A stretch of DNA of 53,028 nucleotides from Bradyrhizobium sp. (GCF_027307225.1 NZ_DAHUXJ010000041.1:1-53028), one strand, 5' to 3'. Shown: positions 45,399 to 53,028, counted from the first letter of the stretch. Numbers and translations: made by a program. Notes: generated from the sequence alone by a model not told the origin.

Positions 45399-46169
45399 AT
45401 GACAAACGAGACGTCGGTCGATCGCGCGAGAGCGCTCTTGCGACACAGGGATTTCAAATGGGCGGCAATGACCGGCGCGATGGTCGGACTTGCGGTCATC
45501 CTGGGCGCCTGCTCCGAGACGACCGGAAGCGTGGCGCAGCCCGTGAGCGCTTCGGACGATTATCGCTTGCGGCATCCGATCGCGGTCCAGGAAGCCAACC
45601 ACTCCATTGTTCTCTTCGTCGGCCATGCGCGCGGCGGATTGTCGGCAACCCAGCGTGCTGACGTCTTCGGCCTCGCACGCGGTTGGGTCGCTGAGGGCAC
45701 CGGCGCCGTTGTCATTGATGTGCCGGTCAACGCGCCCAATTCGCGTGCAGCGGAAAGCGCGGTTCGCGAAGCGAGGAGCCTGCTCGAAGCGGGCGGCGTG
45801 CCGGCGAATGGAATCAAGCTGCATCGCTACACGCCGGACGATCCCCGCACGCTGGCAACCGTGCGCCTGACCTATCCGCGGATGACGGCGGTCGCAGGCC
45901 CCTGTGGCGAGTGGCCTGAAGATCTCGGGCCGTCCATCAAGAACCCGGGCTACTTCGAGAACAAGTCCTATTACAATTTCGGCTGCGCCTATCAGCGCAA
46001 CATGGCGGCGATGGTGGCAAATCCGTCGGACCTCGCGCAGCCGCGGCCGGAGACCCCGGCCTATACGGTACGGCGCACCGAAGGCTTTGAAAAATACCGC
46101 AAGGGCACGAGCACCGCGACCGAATATCCCGATGCAGATAAGGCCAAACTCAGCGATGCAGGCAAATGA
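45399..46169 (+). CDS. cpaD: Tad pilus lipoprotein CpaD
   Basis: 256 residues. The lipobox LGAC lies after an N-terminal helix (AMTGAMVGLAVILGACSETT). The domain carries DDYRLRHPIAVQEANHSIVL and YFENKSYYNFGCAYQRNMAA, diagnostic of the CpaD pilus-biogenesis lipoprotein that assists the secretin in the outer membrane. The cytoplasmic tail before the lipobox is longer than usual, so the ATG may lie nearer ATG 45465. It overlaps cpaE by 4 bp (ATGA), indicating coupling. Confidence 0.92.
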   Translation: MTNETSVDRARALLRHRDFKWAAMTGAMVGLAVILGACSETTGSVAQPVSASDDYRLRHPIAVQEANHSIVLFVGHARGGLSATQRADVFGLARGWVAEGTGAVVIDVPVNAPNSRAAESAVREARSLLEAGGVPANGIKLHRYTPDDPRTLATVRLTYPRMTAVAGPCGEWPEDLGPSIKNPGYFENKSYYNFGCAYQRNMAAMVANPSDLAQPRPETPAYTVRRTEGFEKYRKGTSTATEYPDADKAKLSDAGK

Positions 46170-47431
46170 TCTATTCGCGTGACAATTCCGACGGGCCGGA
46201 TGAACTGCCCCCGCTCAGCGACGACTATATCGCGCCGGCTCCACGGGTGTCGGTGCAGGCTTTCTGCGAAACCACGGCAACTGCGGACGCGCTGCAATCG
46301 GCAGGCGTCGACCGGCGGCTGGCGAAAGCGCATCTGACGATCAAGATGGGCGGCATGGAAAGCGCCATCGAGACCTATCACAGCGTCCCCACCCCGAACG
46401 TCATCATTCTGGAGACCAAGGCCGGCCACGACATCCTGACCGGCCTCGACGAACTCGCGAGCGTCTGCGACGCCGGAACGCGCGTCGTCGTGATCGGAAG
46501 CGACGAAGATGTCGCGCCATACCGCGAACTGGTACGCCGCGGCGTCAGCGACTACGTGATCGGTCCCGTCCAAACGCTCGACGTGGTCCGCGCGATTTGC
46601 GGCCTGTTCTCGGCGTCCGAAGACACGCCGGTCGGGCGCATCATCGCTGTGGTCGGCGCCAAGGGCGGCGTCGGCGCGTCCACCGTCGCCCACAATGTGG
46701 CGTGGGCCATCGCGCGAGACCTCGCGCTTGATTCGGTCGTGATCGACCTCGATATGGCGTTCGGTACGGCCAGTCTCGACTATAACAAGGACCCGCTGCA
46801 GGGCATCGCCAACGCGGTGTTCGCCGCTGAGCGGCCCGATAGCGCCTTCATCGAGCGTCTTCTCGCCAAGTGCAACGATCATCTCAGCCTGCTGGCCGCG
46901 CCCGCTTCGCTCGAGCGCGTTTACGATTTCGGCGTCGACGCGTTTGACGCGGTCTTCGATACCATGCGCCTGACGACGCCGGTGATCGTTCTGGATATTC
47001 CGCACCAATGGTCAGGATGGACGCGCCGTGCACTGGTCGGAGCCGACGATATCCTGATCGTCGCCGAACCGGACCTCGCCAACTTGCGCAACGCCAAGAA
47101 CATGCTGACCATGCTCAAGGCCGCGCGACCGAACGACCGGTCGCCGCTCTATTGTCTCAATCAGGTCGGCATGTCGAGGCGGCCGGAAATTTCCCCGCGC
47201 GAATTTGCCAAGGCAATCGAAGGCCCTTCTCTCGCCGCTATACCGTTCGACCCCAAGATGTTCGGCACTGCCGCCAATAACGGCCAGATGATTGCTGAAA
47301 TCTCCGCCGGTCATCGCATCAGCAAGACCTTCGTGCACATCGCAAATCAGCTCACCGGGCGCGGCGAACCGAAGAAGCCGAAGAGCTCGCTGTTCGCTCC
47401 GATCATCAACAAGCTGCGCGCCAAAGGCTGA
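46166..47431 (+). CDS. cpaE: Pilus assembly ATPase CpaE
   Basis: 421 residues. The N-terminal pseudo-receiver domain spans about 30-140. A MinD/ParA-type ATPase domain follows, with deviant Walker A VVGAKGGVGASTVAHNVAW, Walker B-type VVIDLDMAFGTASLDYN and a later VIVLDIPHQWSGW. In Caulobacter CpaE localises the pilus machinery to the pole. The usual next genes, cpaF and tadB/tadC, do not follow; instead repeat elements and the convergent TadD-like gene begin 95 bp on. Confidence 0.94.
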   Translation: MIYSRDNSDGPDELPPLSDDYIAPAPRVSVQAFCETTATADALQSAGVDRRLAKAHLTIKMGGMESAIETYHSVPTPNVIILETKAGHDILTGLDELASVCDAGTRVVVIGSDEDVAPYRELVRRGVSDYVIGPVQTLDVVRAICGLFSASEDTPVGRIIAVVGAKGGVGASTVAHNVAWAIARDLALDSVVIDLDMAFGTASLDYNKDPLQGIANAVFAAERPDSAFIERLLAKCNDHLSLLAAPASLERVYDFGVDAFDAVFDTMRLTTPVIVLDIPHQWSGWTRRALVGADDILIVAEPDLANLRNAKNMLTMLKAARPNDRSPLYCLNQVGMSRRPEISPREFAKAIEGPSLAAIPFDPKMFGTAANNGQMIAEISAGHRISKTFVHIANQLTGRGEPKKPKSSLFAPIINKLRAKG

Positions 47432-47465
47432 TCACGCCGGCGCGCGCGAGTTTGATCGCACGCCT

Positions 47466-47529
47466 CGTGGTCCCATTCCAACATTCGCATCCCCTTCTCA
47501 GGTAGCGAATGTCAAATTGACTCCACTAG
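47466..47529. repeat. Hybrid F/E single hairpin
   Basis: F-type left arm (TGGTCCCATTCCAACATTCG) is joined to an E-type right arm (GCGAATGTCAAATTGACTCC) and ends CTAG. Only the core ACATTCG/CGAATGT pairs. It appears to be a loop-to-loop deletion product of an F-E unit such as 48731-48898. Confidence 0.75.
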
Positions 47530-47693
47530 AGCTCCGATTCCGAAGTTCGCAAACGATCGCGGCAAACTCTGGTGCGAACTTCGGAATCAAAGGAGCTCTA
47601 GTAACTCATTGATTTCTAGTGCGGCTTTGAATTTGAAGTTCCTATGAAGAACTTGCCGCAACGCTGATAGGAACTTCAAATTCGCCGCACTAG
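47526..47693. repeat. Two-hairpin element, class 1, on the TadD-like stop codon
   Basis: Shares CTAG 47526-47529 with the preceding hybrid. Hairpin A is 47526-47601, spacer TAACTCATTGATTT is 14 nt, and hairpin B is 47616-47693. The terminal CTAG (47690-47693) provides the TAG stop of the minus-strand TPR gene. Confidence 0.93.
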
Positions 47694-48490
47694 TCCGTAC
47701 GGACGACGCTGCCTGGCGCAGGTTTGGCTGCGGCCTGCTTGGCCAATATCCGCTTCAGGTAAGCGACATTGGCGGCCGCTTCCTCGGGAGGCCGGCCCTC
47801 TCTCGCGAGGCTTTCGGCTTCCGCCATGTGCCCGCGCAGACCCAGCACCAACGCGAGATTCAGCCGCACGCGCGGATCCGCATCGGGACGGCTGTTGGCG
47901 CGCCGCAGCGTTTCCTCTGCCATGGCGAGGTCCTTTGAAAGAACGTAGGAGAGCGCCAGGTTGGACAGGACGGTCGGCTCATCCGGCACGATGCGCAGCG
48001 CGTGGGCGTAATATTGCCTGGCTTCCTCGCCGCGGCCGAGCTGATCCAGAACAGCGCCTTGCGCCGACAGAATTCGCCAATCCGGGTCCTCGGGCGTGTG
48101 GGCGCGGCCGAGAACCTCGAAGGCCTGCTGGAAATTGCCGTTATCCGCCAGCGCGCGGCCAAAGCCGGCGAGCAAGGCCTTGTCCTTGGGGTGAGCTATC
48201 GCGGCCTGTTCCAATATCGCAACCGCCTGAGACCGTTGCCCATTCGCACGCAGCGCCTTCCCGTAAGCCAGGACCGCTTCGACACTGTCGGGATGGGCGC
48301 GATAGCGATCGCGGTAGAAATCGAGGCTCCGTGCGGGAGTCGCCTGTTCCGACTTGTCGCCGAGCGATCCGGTGATGTCCGACAGACCGTCGGTCTGGCA
48401 GCCGCAAAGCCCCAGCAGCAGAATGGCCGATAACACCGGCGCGGCACGAAGTCTCGCAAGGCCGGACGGCCGGGGCAATCGCAGATGCAT
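47690..48490 (-). CDS. TadD-like TPR lipoprotein
   Basis: 266 residues from ATG 48490. A lipobox LCGC follows a hydrophobic stretch (APVLSAILLLGLCGCQTDGL), then tetratricopeptide repeats (AVLAYGKALRANGQRSQAVA, GRGEEARQYYAHALRIVPDE and others). TadD is the outer-membrane pilotin-like lipoprotein of the Tad system, and proximity to cpaBCDE supports that role. Here it is convergent with cpaE, whereas Tad genes are normally co-oriented, so a rearrangement is possible. Frame upstream of 48490 runs into repeat DNA. The stop codon lies in a repeat-borne CTAG. Confidence 0.85.
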   Translation of the reverse strand: MHLRLPRPSGLARLRAAPVLSAILLLGLCGCQTDGLSDITGSLGDKSEQATPARSLDFYRDRYRAHPDSVEAVLAYGKALRANGQRSQAVAILEQAAIAHPKDKALLAGFGRALADNGNFQQAFEVLGRAHTPEDPDWRILSAQGAVLDQLGRGEEARQYYAHALRIVPDEPTVLSNLALSYVLSKDLAMAEETLRRANSRPDADPRVRLNLALVLGLRGHMAEAESLAREGRPPEEAAANVAYLKRILAKQAAAKPAPGSVVRTD

Positions 48491-48507
48491 TCTGGAACCT
48501 GAACCAC

Positions 48508-48677
48508 CTGGTGACCACTTTCCGAAGTTCGTACTGCCCTCGCAGCACTCACCGTTCACGAACTTCCGAAGGTTATGGTCACCAGCAACGTTACAATTCG
48601 AGGGCCGCTTTCCATTTGAAGTTCCTGAACAGGTTTCGCCGCTGGGGGGCGCAGGAACTTCAAACAGGCGGCACTCG
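48508..48677. repeat. Two-hairpin element, class 4, upstream of the TadD-like gene
   Basis: Hairpin 1 (48508-48585) has outer arms CTGGTGACCA and TGGTCACCAG and a core GAAGTTCG/CGAACTTC, with TTA bulged on the right arm. Spacer CAACGTTACAATT is 13 nt. Hairpin 2 (48599-48677) has CGAGGGCCGC...GGCGGCACTCG and core GAAGTTCCTG. The ends are CTGG and CTCG rather than CTAG. It lies between the gene and its probable promoter region. Confidence 0.88.
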
Positions 48678-48695
48678 TCCCAGAAATGCTTGCAG

Positions 48696-48718
48696 CTTAA
48701 CCCTAAATTCCGGTTAAG
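48696..48718. promoter_or_regulatory. Perfect inverted repeat with TTAA half-sites, possible CtrA-type site
   Basis: CTTAACC (48696-48702) and GGTTAAG (48712-48718) flank CTAAATTCC. The TTAACC half-site resembles CtrA motifs of alphaproteobacteria, and Tad pilus genes are CtrA-controlled in Caulobacter. It lies about 206 bp upstream of the TadD-like gene, with a repeat element in between. Confidence 0.4.
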
Positions 48719-48730
48719 CCGGCGTGATCG

Positions 48731-48898
48731 CTAGTGGTCCGATTCTAACATTCGCATCCCTTCTCAGCGTGCACTTTTGCGAATGTTAGAATCAAAGGAC
48801 CACTAGCAAATGTCCGTTTCTAGTGGAGCTTAGGATTTGACATTCGCTTTCCAAACTCGCGGCCGGATGGGTAGCGAATGTCAAATCCACTCCACTAG
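48731..48898. repeat. Two-hairpin element, class 3 (F-E)
   Basis: Hairpin F (48731-48806) has arms GATTCTAACATTCGC and GCGAATGTTAGAATC with AAA bulged on the right. Spacer CAAATGTCCGTTT is 13 nt. Hairpin E (48820-48898) has arms GGATTTGACATTCGCT and AGCGAATGTCAAATCC with a 3-nt bulge on the left. It is in the opposite orientation to the E-F unit at 35190-35354. Confidence 0.93.
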
Positions 48899-48965
48899 TG
48901 TCCGGATTCCGAAGTTCGCAGCATTTTGCGGAGCCACGTTTTGAACTTCGGAAAGTGGGTACTAG
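48895..48965. repeat. Hybrid single hairpin, tandem to the F-E unit
   Basis: Shares CTAG 48895-48898 with the previous unit. The left arm is class 1/5 (GATTCCGAAGTTCGCA) and the right arm is class 4 (GAACTTCGGAAAGTGGG), ending CTAG. Only the GAAGTTC core pairs. It ends 19 bp before the pilZ stop. Confidence 0.8.
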
Positions 48966-48984
48966 CCGCGAATTGCCTGTGACT

Positions 48985-49230
48985 TCAGTCGAGGAACTGG
49001 GCGCCGAACTCGTAGCCGATCCGCCACGCCATCCGGCATTGCCGCGGCCGGCCTTCCGACATGATGATGGTGAACTCCGAAGGAACATCAAGGTGTTCGG
49101 CGATGACCTTGACGCCGCCCGAGGAGATATCGGTGATAGTACAGTCGCGCGGCAGCGAGCCCGTCCCAAACTGAATTTTGGCGAAACTCCGGCACACGCG
49201 CCGTTCGCTCGTACGTCGATTTGCAAACAT
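48985..49230 (-). CDS. PilZ domain protein
   Basis: 81-residue single PilZ domain. The c-di-GMP-binding motifs are present: RRVCR in NRRTSERRVCRSFAKIQF (RxxxR) and DISSGGVKV (DxSxxG). It ends FGAQFLD. It would act as a minimal cytoplasmic c-di-GMP receptor, possibly for the pilus or motility genes nearby; that link is inferred from position only. The ribosome-binding site AAGGAT precedes the ATG. Confidence 0.93.
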   Translation of the reverse strand: MFANRRTSERRVCRSFAKIQFGTGSLPRDCTITDISSGGVKVIAEHLDVPSEFTIIMSEGRPRQCRMAWRIGYEFGAQFLD

Positions 49231-49435
49231 GTCGATCCTTGCCCGCCCGATAGAGAACCATCTGGCACCCTGCCGTCTTAGCGGAGAAGTGTTGGAATCT
49301 ACCTATTAGTTCAGATCGCAATTGAGCGGATTGATTCGAGTTTCCTTTACTGAATGGGCGCCTGCACAAGGGCCGCCGCTCCGAACTCTGGCCCCGCTAT
49401 ACGCTGCGTCCGAATATGATACAGGGAACGTAACC

Positions 49436-49460
49436 GGTGGCCTGATTCCAACATTTGCAC
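49436..49460. repeat. F-type left-arm remnant upstream of the Trm112-like gene
   Basis: GGTGGCCTGATTCCAACATT followed by TGCAC resembles the F left arm GTGGTCCGATTCTAACATTC. No partner arm remains. Confidence 0.5.
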
Positions 49461-49472
49461 GGAGAGCCCAGC

Positions 49473-49670
49473 ATGACCGCCTTGCCCGAACGCCCCGAAG
49501 GCGCCGTCGACCCCAAATTGCTGGAAATCCTGGTCTGCCCGATGACCAAGGGCCCGCTTGAATATGACGCCGCACGGCAGGAGCTGATCTCGCGCGCCGC
49601 CAAGCTTGCTTATCCCATTCGTGACGGCATTCCGATCATGCTGCCCGAAGAGGCAAGAAAGATCGATTGA
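49473..49670 (+). CDS. Trm112 family protein (YcaR-like)
   Basis: 65 residues from ATG 49473, 6 bp after GGAGAG; a longer frame from 49455 lacks such a site. [40 protein letters not shown] and EA are the Trm112/UPF0434 signature, although only the first zinc-ligand-like Cys remains (CPMTKG rather than CPxC). The eukaryotic homologue activates several methyltransferases; the bacterial role is less clear. The next gene starts 11 bp downstream, suggesting an operon. Confidence 0.92.
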   Translation: MTALPERPEGAVDPKLLEILVCPMTKGPLEYDAARQELISRAAKLAYPIRDGIPIMLPEEARKID

Positions 49671-49681
49671 AGGAAAGAGCC

Positions 49682-50623
49682 ATGCGCAAACGCAGGCTGA
49701 TCGTGGCGCTCGCCTTCCTCGGCCTTTGCTGCGCAGTGACGAGTGCTTCGGCCGACGAGACCCAAATCCGCGTCGGCAATCTCGATGCCTTTTTGACCAC
49801 CCCGCCCGGGGTCGAAAAACCGCCGGTCGCATTGCTGATCGCGGGCTCCGGATCAACGGACCACGACGGCAACGGACCGAGGGCCAAGCCTGCAACCTTG
49901 AAGAAGCTGTCCGAGCAACTGGCGGCGCAGAAGATCGCGACGCTTCGCTACGACAAGCGCGGCGCGGGCGGATGGAAGCCAGAATTCGGCAAACCCGAAG
50001 ATTTTCGTTTCAAGGACTATGTCGATGACGCGGCATCGCTGGTGAACTACCTGCGCGCGAGCGGAAAATATTCCAGCGTGGCCGTGGTCGGGCACAGCGA
50101 GGGCGGCCTGGTTGCGATCCTCGCCGCACGGCAGGTGCAGATCGACCGGCTGGTGCTGCTCGTCACCGCGGCGCGGCGTCAGGGCGATCTCGTCAAGGCG
50201 CAGCTTGAAAAGCGACAGATCCCGCCCGACATCCTGGATCCAATCGCCAACGCGATCGACAGCATCATGGCCGGGCGGACCGTCGACCCGCCGCCCCGGG
50301 GCTTTGACGTGCCGCCGTCGATGCAGCCGAGCCTCGCCTCGGCCTTTGTTATCGATCCGATCGATCCCTTGAAAGCGATCGACGAACCGATCCTGATTGT
50401 CGGCGGCGGCCACGACTTGCAGGTGGCGCGGCTTGATTTCTTTGCGCTCGCTACGGCTGCACCCTTGGCCAAAACGCTTTGGCAGCCGGAAATGAATCAC
50501 GTTCTGGTCGACGTGACCGACGACGCCGATAATCTCGCCGCCTACAATCAGCCGGAGCGTGCGCTCGACGCGAAGATGGTCGAAGCTGTCGCCGCTTTCA
50601 TCCAGTCGGAAGACCGGCGCTGA
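49682..50623 (+). CDS. Secreted alpha/beta hydrolase
   Basis: 313 residues from ATG 49682, behind AGGAAAGAG. A signal peptide (MRKRRLIVALAFLGLCCAVT, cleavage near ASA) precedes an alpha/beta-hydrolase fold with the oxyanion region LLIAGSGSTDHDGNGP, ATLRYDKRGAGGW, the nucleophile elbow VVGHSEGGLVA (Ser), and a late acid and His (LIVGGGHDLQV, MNHVLVD). It resembles periplasmic dienelactone-hydrolase-like esterases. Substrate unknown. The start is 11 bp after the Trm112-like gene. Confidence 0.88.
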   Translation: MRKRRLIVALAFLGLCCAVTSASADETQIRVGNLDAFLTTPPGVEKPPVALLIAGSGSTDHDGNGPRAKPATLKKLSEQLAAQKIATLRYDKRGAGGWKPEFGKPEDFRFKDYVDDAASLVNYLRASGKYSSVAVVGHSEGGLVAILAARQVQIDRLVLLVTAARRQGDLVKAQLEKRQIPPDILDPIANAIDSIMAGRTVDPPPRGFDVPPSMQPSLASAFVIDPIDPLKAIDEPILIVGGGHDLQVARLDFFALATAAPLAKTLWQPEMNHVLVDVTDDADNLAAYNQPERALDAKMVEAVAAFIQSEDRR

Positions 50624-50630
50624 TCTACGC

Positions 50631-50715
50631 GCAAACGCTCAAGCGTTTGGCGCGAGGGAAAACCGCTTCACACTTTGCGCTAACGCGGCCCTCCGGGTCC
50701 GGATCATGCGTTACA
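50631..50715. repeat. Degenerate RIME-like intergenic palindrome
   Basis: GGGAAAACCGCTTCACACTT and TCCGGATCATGCGTTACAGC match the rhizobial RIME-type repeat also seen at 30546-30595, with an insertion in the centre. It lies at the convergent end of the hydrolase and ubiH genes. Confidence 0.6.
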
Positions 50716-51931
50716 GCGCTTCGCCCTTGAGAAGCCGGGGAACCTCGCCGGCGAGGCCCGCAGCCTGGCGAATGAAGATGCCTTTCAGCGGCGGGGCGCG
50801 ATCGACCAGACCGAGACCAATATCGCGCACGGTGCGTAGCAGCGTCGATTGATTGGAGAACAGGAAATTGAGCGAGTTGGTAGCTAAGCCCATCGCCATG
50901 GTGTCGAACCGCCGCCAGCGCTGGTAGCGCTCGATCACGTCAGCCTGGCCGGGATCGATGCCGAGCCTTGCCGCATCGACGAGCACCTCAGCGAGCGCGG
51001 CGACATCCTTCAGACCCATATTGAGCCCCTGCCCCGCAATCGGATGAATGACATGGGCGGCATCGCCTACCAGCGCCAGGCGCTCGCTAATGAAAGAGCG
51101 CGCCACGAAATAGCCAAGCGGAAAGGCGCGCGGCCTGTCGAGCGCCCTCACCTCGCCGAGACGCAAACCGAAGCGCCGCTCGAGTTCGTCGTGAAACTCC
51201 TGATCGGCGAGCGCGACGATCCGCGCCGCCTCGTCGCGCTTCTCGGTCCAGACCAGTGACGAGCGCTTGCCGGAAAGCGGCAGAATCGCAAAGGGACCGG
51301 CGGGAAGAAAATGCTCTTCGGCGCGGCCCTGATGTTCCCGCTCATGTCCGACGGTGACCACGATTCCCGATTGATTGTAGTCCCAGCCATGGGTGGCTAT
51401 TCCGGCGCGCGCGCGTAGCTTCGACCGCGCGCCATCGGCAGCCACCAGAAGGCTCGCTTCGATGATGTTGCCGTCCGAAAGCGTGACGTCGACGCCCCCG
51501 CTATGGGTCGAAAAATCGGAAACCGCAAGCGCGCGAAGATCGACCCCTTCAGCCTCGGCGCGTTGAACCAGCGCGTCGATCAAATATCTGTTCTCGACCA
51601 TATGGGCGAAGGGTTCGCCCGGCTCGATATCTCCGGAAAATGTCAGGAACACCGGTCGCGTCGCATCCTCCAACTTCGAATCCGTGACAACCATGTCCAG
51701 GATTGGCTGCGTGCTCGCCGCAACCTGGTCCCAGACCCCAATCGCCTCAAAAAGACGGCGGCAGGCCGCGACAATCGCGGTCGCGCGCGGGTCACGGCTC
51801 GGTCGCGTGGCGAGCGCCGGATCGGCGACAGTGATGGGAAAGTCGTTTCCGAGGCCTTGGCGTATCGCCAAAGCGAGCGCAAGACCGGCAAATGCGCCGC
51901 CGCCAATGACAATGCCTCGTTGAACCGACAT
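50711..51931 (-). CDS. UbiH/UbiF family FAD-dependent hydroxylase
   Basis: 406 residues from ATG 51931 (MSVQRGIVIGGGAFAGLALA). It has the FAD dinucleotide motif GGGAFAGLALA, the DG fingerprint LLVAADGARSKLRARAG, and the second FAD motif LVGDAAHVIHPIAGQGLNMG. The family hydroxylates the ubiquinone ring at the membrane. Which ring position this one modifies cannot be read from sequence, as alphaproteobacteria use UbiL, UbiM and UbiH variants. A hybrid repeat lies 27 bp upstream of the start, in the divergent region with tesB. Confidence 0.93.
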   Translation of the reverse strand: MSVQRGIVIGGGAFAGLALALAIRQGLGNDFPITVADPALATRPSRDPRATAIVAACRRLFEAIGVWDQVAASTQPILDMVVTDSKLEDATRPVFLTFSGDIEPGEPFAHMVENRYLIDALVQRAEAEGVDLRALAVSDFSTHSGGVDVTLSDGNIIEASLLVAADGARSKLRARAGIATHGWDYNQSGIVVTVGHEREHQGRAEEHFLPAGPFAILPLSGKRSSLVWTEKRDEAARIVALADQEFHDELERRFGLRLGEVRALDRPRAFPLGYFVARSFISERLALVGDAAHVIHPIAGQGLNMGLKDVAALAEVLVDAARLGIDPGQADVIERYQRWRRFDTMAMGLATNSLNFLFSNQSTLLRTVRDIGLGLVDRAPPLKGIFIRQAAGLAGEVPRLLKGEAL

Positions 51932-51957
51932 GCTGGACCCGCTCGAAATCAATGAAA

Positions 51958-52030
51958 CTAGTGGTCGGATTCTAACATTCGCGTTCCGAACGTGCAGCCA
52001 AGTGGGTAGCGAATGTCAAATCCACTCCAC
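51958..52030. repeat. Hybrid F/E single hairpin
   Basis: CTAGTGGTCGGATTCTAACA then TTCGC (F left arm) is joined to GCGAATGTCAAATCCACTCC and ACC (E right arm). The core ACATTCGC/GCGAATGT pairs; the outer parts do not. Same junction type as 47466-47529 and 19541-19605. Confidence 0.8.
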
Positions 52031-52107
52031 CGGCCTTGCTACCTTATTATAGCTGGGCGAAACAGGGTCTATAAGCAAGGGGCTGGAATGATGAGAGAAA
52101 GCTTCCG

Positions 52108-52968
52108 ATGTCCAAGAGCCTGATCGACCTGATTTCCGTTCTCGATCTCGAACCGATCGAAGTGAACATGTTTCGCGGCAAGAGCCCGAAGACATCCTGG
52201 CAACGGGTGTTCGGCGGACAGGTGATCGGGCAGGCAATGGTTGCGGCATGTCGCACCGTCGAGGGCCGGCTGCCGCATTCCCTGCACTGCTATTTCATCT
52301 TGCCCGGCGATCCGCTGATTCCGATCATCTATCAGGTCGAGCGCTTGCGCGACGGCAAGAGCTACTCGACGCGGCGCGTCACCGCGATTCAGCACGGGCA
52401 TGCCATCTTCTCGATCATGGTGTCGTTTCACGTCGCCGAGCCGGGCGCCTTCGATCACCAGGACAAGATGCCCGACGTGCCGCCGCCGGAGAAATTGACC
52501 GCCGAGGAAATGGCCAAGCAGCCGATGTTCCGCGACATGCCGGAATTCATCCGCCGCTATTACGAGTCCGACCGGCCGATCGAACTGCGCCCGGTCGAAC
52601 TCGGCCGTTATTTCGGCCAAAAGATCGATGACGGCCGCATCCACGTGTGGATCAGGACGGCGGCAAAACTGCCCGACGATCCGGCGCTGCACATGTGCGC
52701 GCTCGCCTATGCCTCGGATTTCTCTCTGCTCGACGCGGTCATGGCGCGCTACGGCCGGACGCTGTTCGACCGGCGCATGATGCCGGCGAGCCTCGATCAC
52801 GCAATGTGGTTTCACCGGCCATTTCGCGCCGACGAATGGCTGCTTTACGCCCAGGACTCGCCGAGCGCGCAAGGCGGCCGCGGCCTGACGCGCGGGCTGA
52901 TCTTCAAGCAGGACGGCACGCTGGTGGCTTCCGTTGCGCAGGAAGGCTCGGTGCGCGAACGGAGGTAG
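52108..52968 (+). CDS. tesB: Acyl-CoA thioesterase II
   Basis: 286 residues, the normal length for TesB. The tandem hot-dog fold has SWQRVFGGQVIGQAMVAACR, HSLHCYFILPGDPLIPIIYQ and VERLRDGKSYSTRRVTAIQH in the first half, then MCALAYASDFSLLDAVMARY and SLDHAMWFHRPFRADEWLLY in the second. It hydrolyses medium- and long-chain acyl-CoAs in the cytoplasm. It is divergent from the ubiH-type gene. The start ATG follows GAGAGAAAGC. Confidence 0.95.
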   Translation: MSKSLIDLISVLDLEPIEVNMFRGKSPKTSWQRVFGGQVIGQAMVAACRTVEGRLPHSLHCYFILPGDPLIPIIYQVERLRDGKSYSTRRVTAIQHGHAIFSIMVSFHVAEPGAFDHQDKMPDVPPPEKLTAEEMAKQPMFRDMPEFIRRYYESDRPIELRPVELGRYFGQKIDDGRIHVWIRTAAKLPDDPALHMCALAYASDFSLLDAVMARYGRTLFDRRMMPASLDHAMWFHRPFRADEWLLYAQDSPSAQGGRGLTRGLIFKQDGTLVASVAQEGSVRERR

Positions 52969-52988
52969 ACGCCTTCGCCGCTGACGCG

Positions 52989-53028
52989 TTATGCGCCGCG
53001 ATCGACCAGTTCGAATTGCGAGACCACC
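52989..53028 (-). CDS. Possible 3' end of a gene entering from the right
   Basis: Read on the minus strand the last 40 bases encode VVSQFELVDRGA followed by TAA, with codon choice typical of real genes here. It is too short to identify, and the window edge cuts it off. Confidence 0.3.
   Translation of the reverse strand, partial: VVSQFELVDRGA

Overview
The window is about 53 kb of GC-rich alphaproteobacterial chromosome. The gene content (hemD/COG4223/HemY, tsaD-gpsA, acs, rsmB-heparinase-purH, a Tad/Cpa pilus block, feoAB, ubiH-tesB) and the intergenic repeats (RIME-like elements and long GC-rich palindromes) fit Bradyrhizobium or a close relative. This assignment rests on gene content and style; no database was searched.

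Layout. 0.2-4 kb: heme-linked genes on the minus strand (HemY-like, mitofilin-like COG4223, hemD). 4.2-7.3 kb: tsaD, gpsA and an EVE-domain gene on the plus strand. 7.5-10.6 kb: an ABC exporter operon with a NEW3-domain partner. 10.6-14.4 kb: a compositionally different insert holding a decayed second EVE gene, a large single-gene helicase-nuclease fusion and Bradyrhizobium-type repeats. 14.4-25.5 kb: topoisomerase IB, acs, an L,D-transpeptidase, an SDHAF4-like protein, rsmB, a heparinase-family protein, a ZTP riboswitch with purH, and a GST. 25.6-30.4 kb: DUF2239 and a MATE exporter behind a near-consensus promoter with a palindromic operator, then a DsbA-like isomerase, an SDR and a ketopantoate-reductase-like gene. 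30.5-36.2 kb: a diheme cytochrome c, a PQQ-type sugar dehydrogenase, tRNA-Gly, an SRPBCC protein, a CnoX-like thioredoxin and a LON-domain protein. 36.2-42.5 kb: a minus-strand run of a heme-b-type membrane protein, apbE, an FMN-binding protein, a porin, feoB and feoA, which reads as a flavin/iron reduction and uptake cluster. 43-48.5 kb: cpaBCDE and a convergent TadD-like lipoprotein. 49-53 kb: PilZ, Trm112-like, alpha/beta hydrolase, ubiH-type hydroxylase and tesB.

The most striking feature is a dense family of about 165-bp intergenic elements: 14 intact copies and at least six remnants. Each intact copy is two hairpins separated by a spacer of 11-14 nt (13-14 nt in 13 of the 14 copies). 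Stem sequences differ among subfamilies but stay base-paired. A roughly three-base bulge always sits on the arm next to the spacer. Most copies are bounded by CTAG, and tandem copies share one CTAG. Copies sit on stop codons (feoB, the TadD-like gene, the heparinase-family gene), supply start-site context (tsaD) and separate normally adjacent genes (cnoX and LON). This looks like a covarying MITE/REPIN-like system whose mobilising enzyme is not in the window. The helicase-nuclease gene next to a broken EVE gene is a second candidate of interest, as a possible single-gene defence system.
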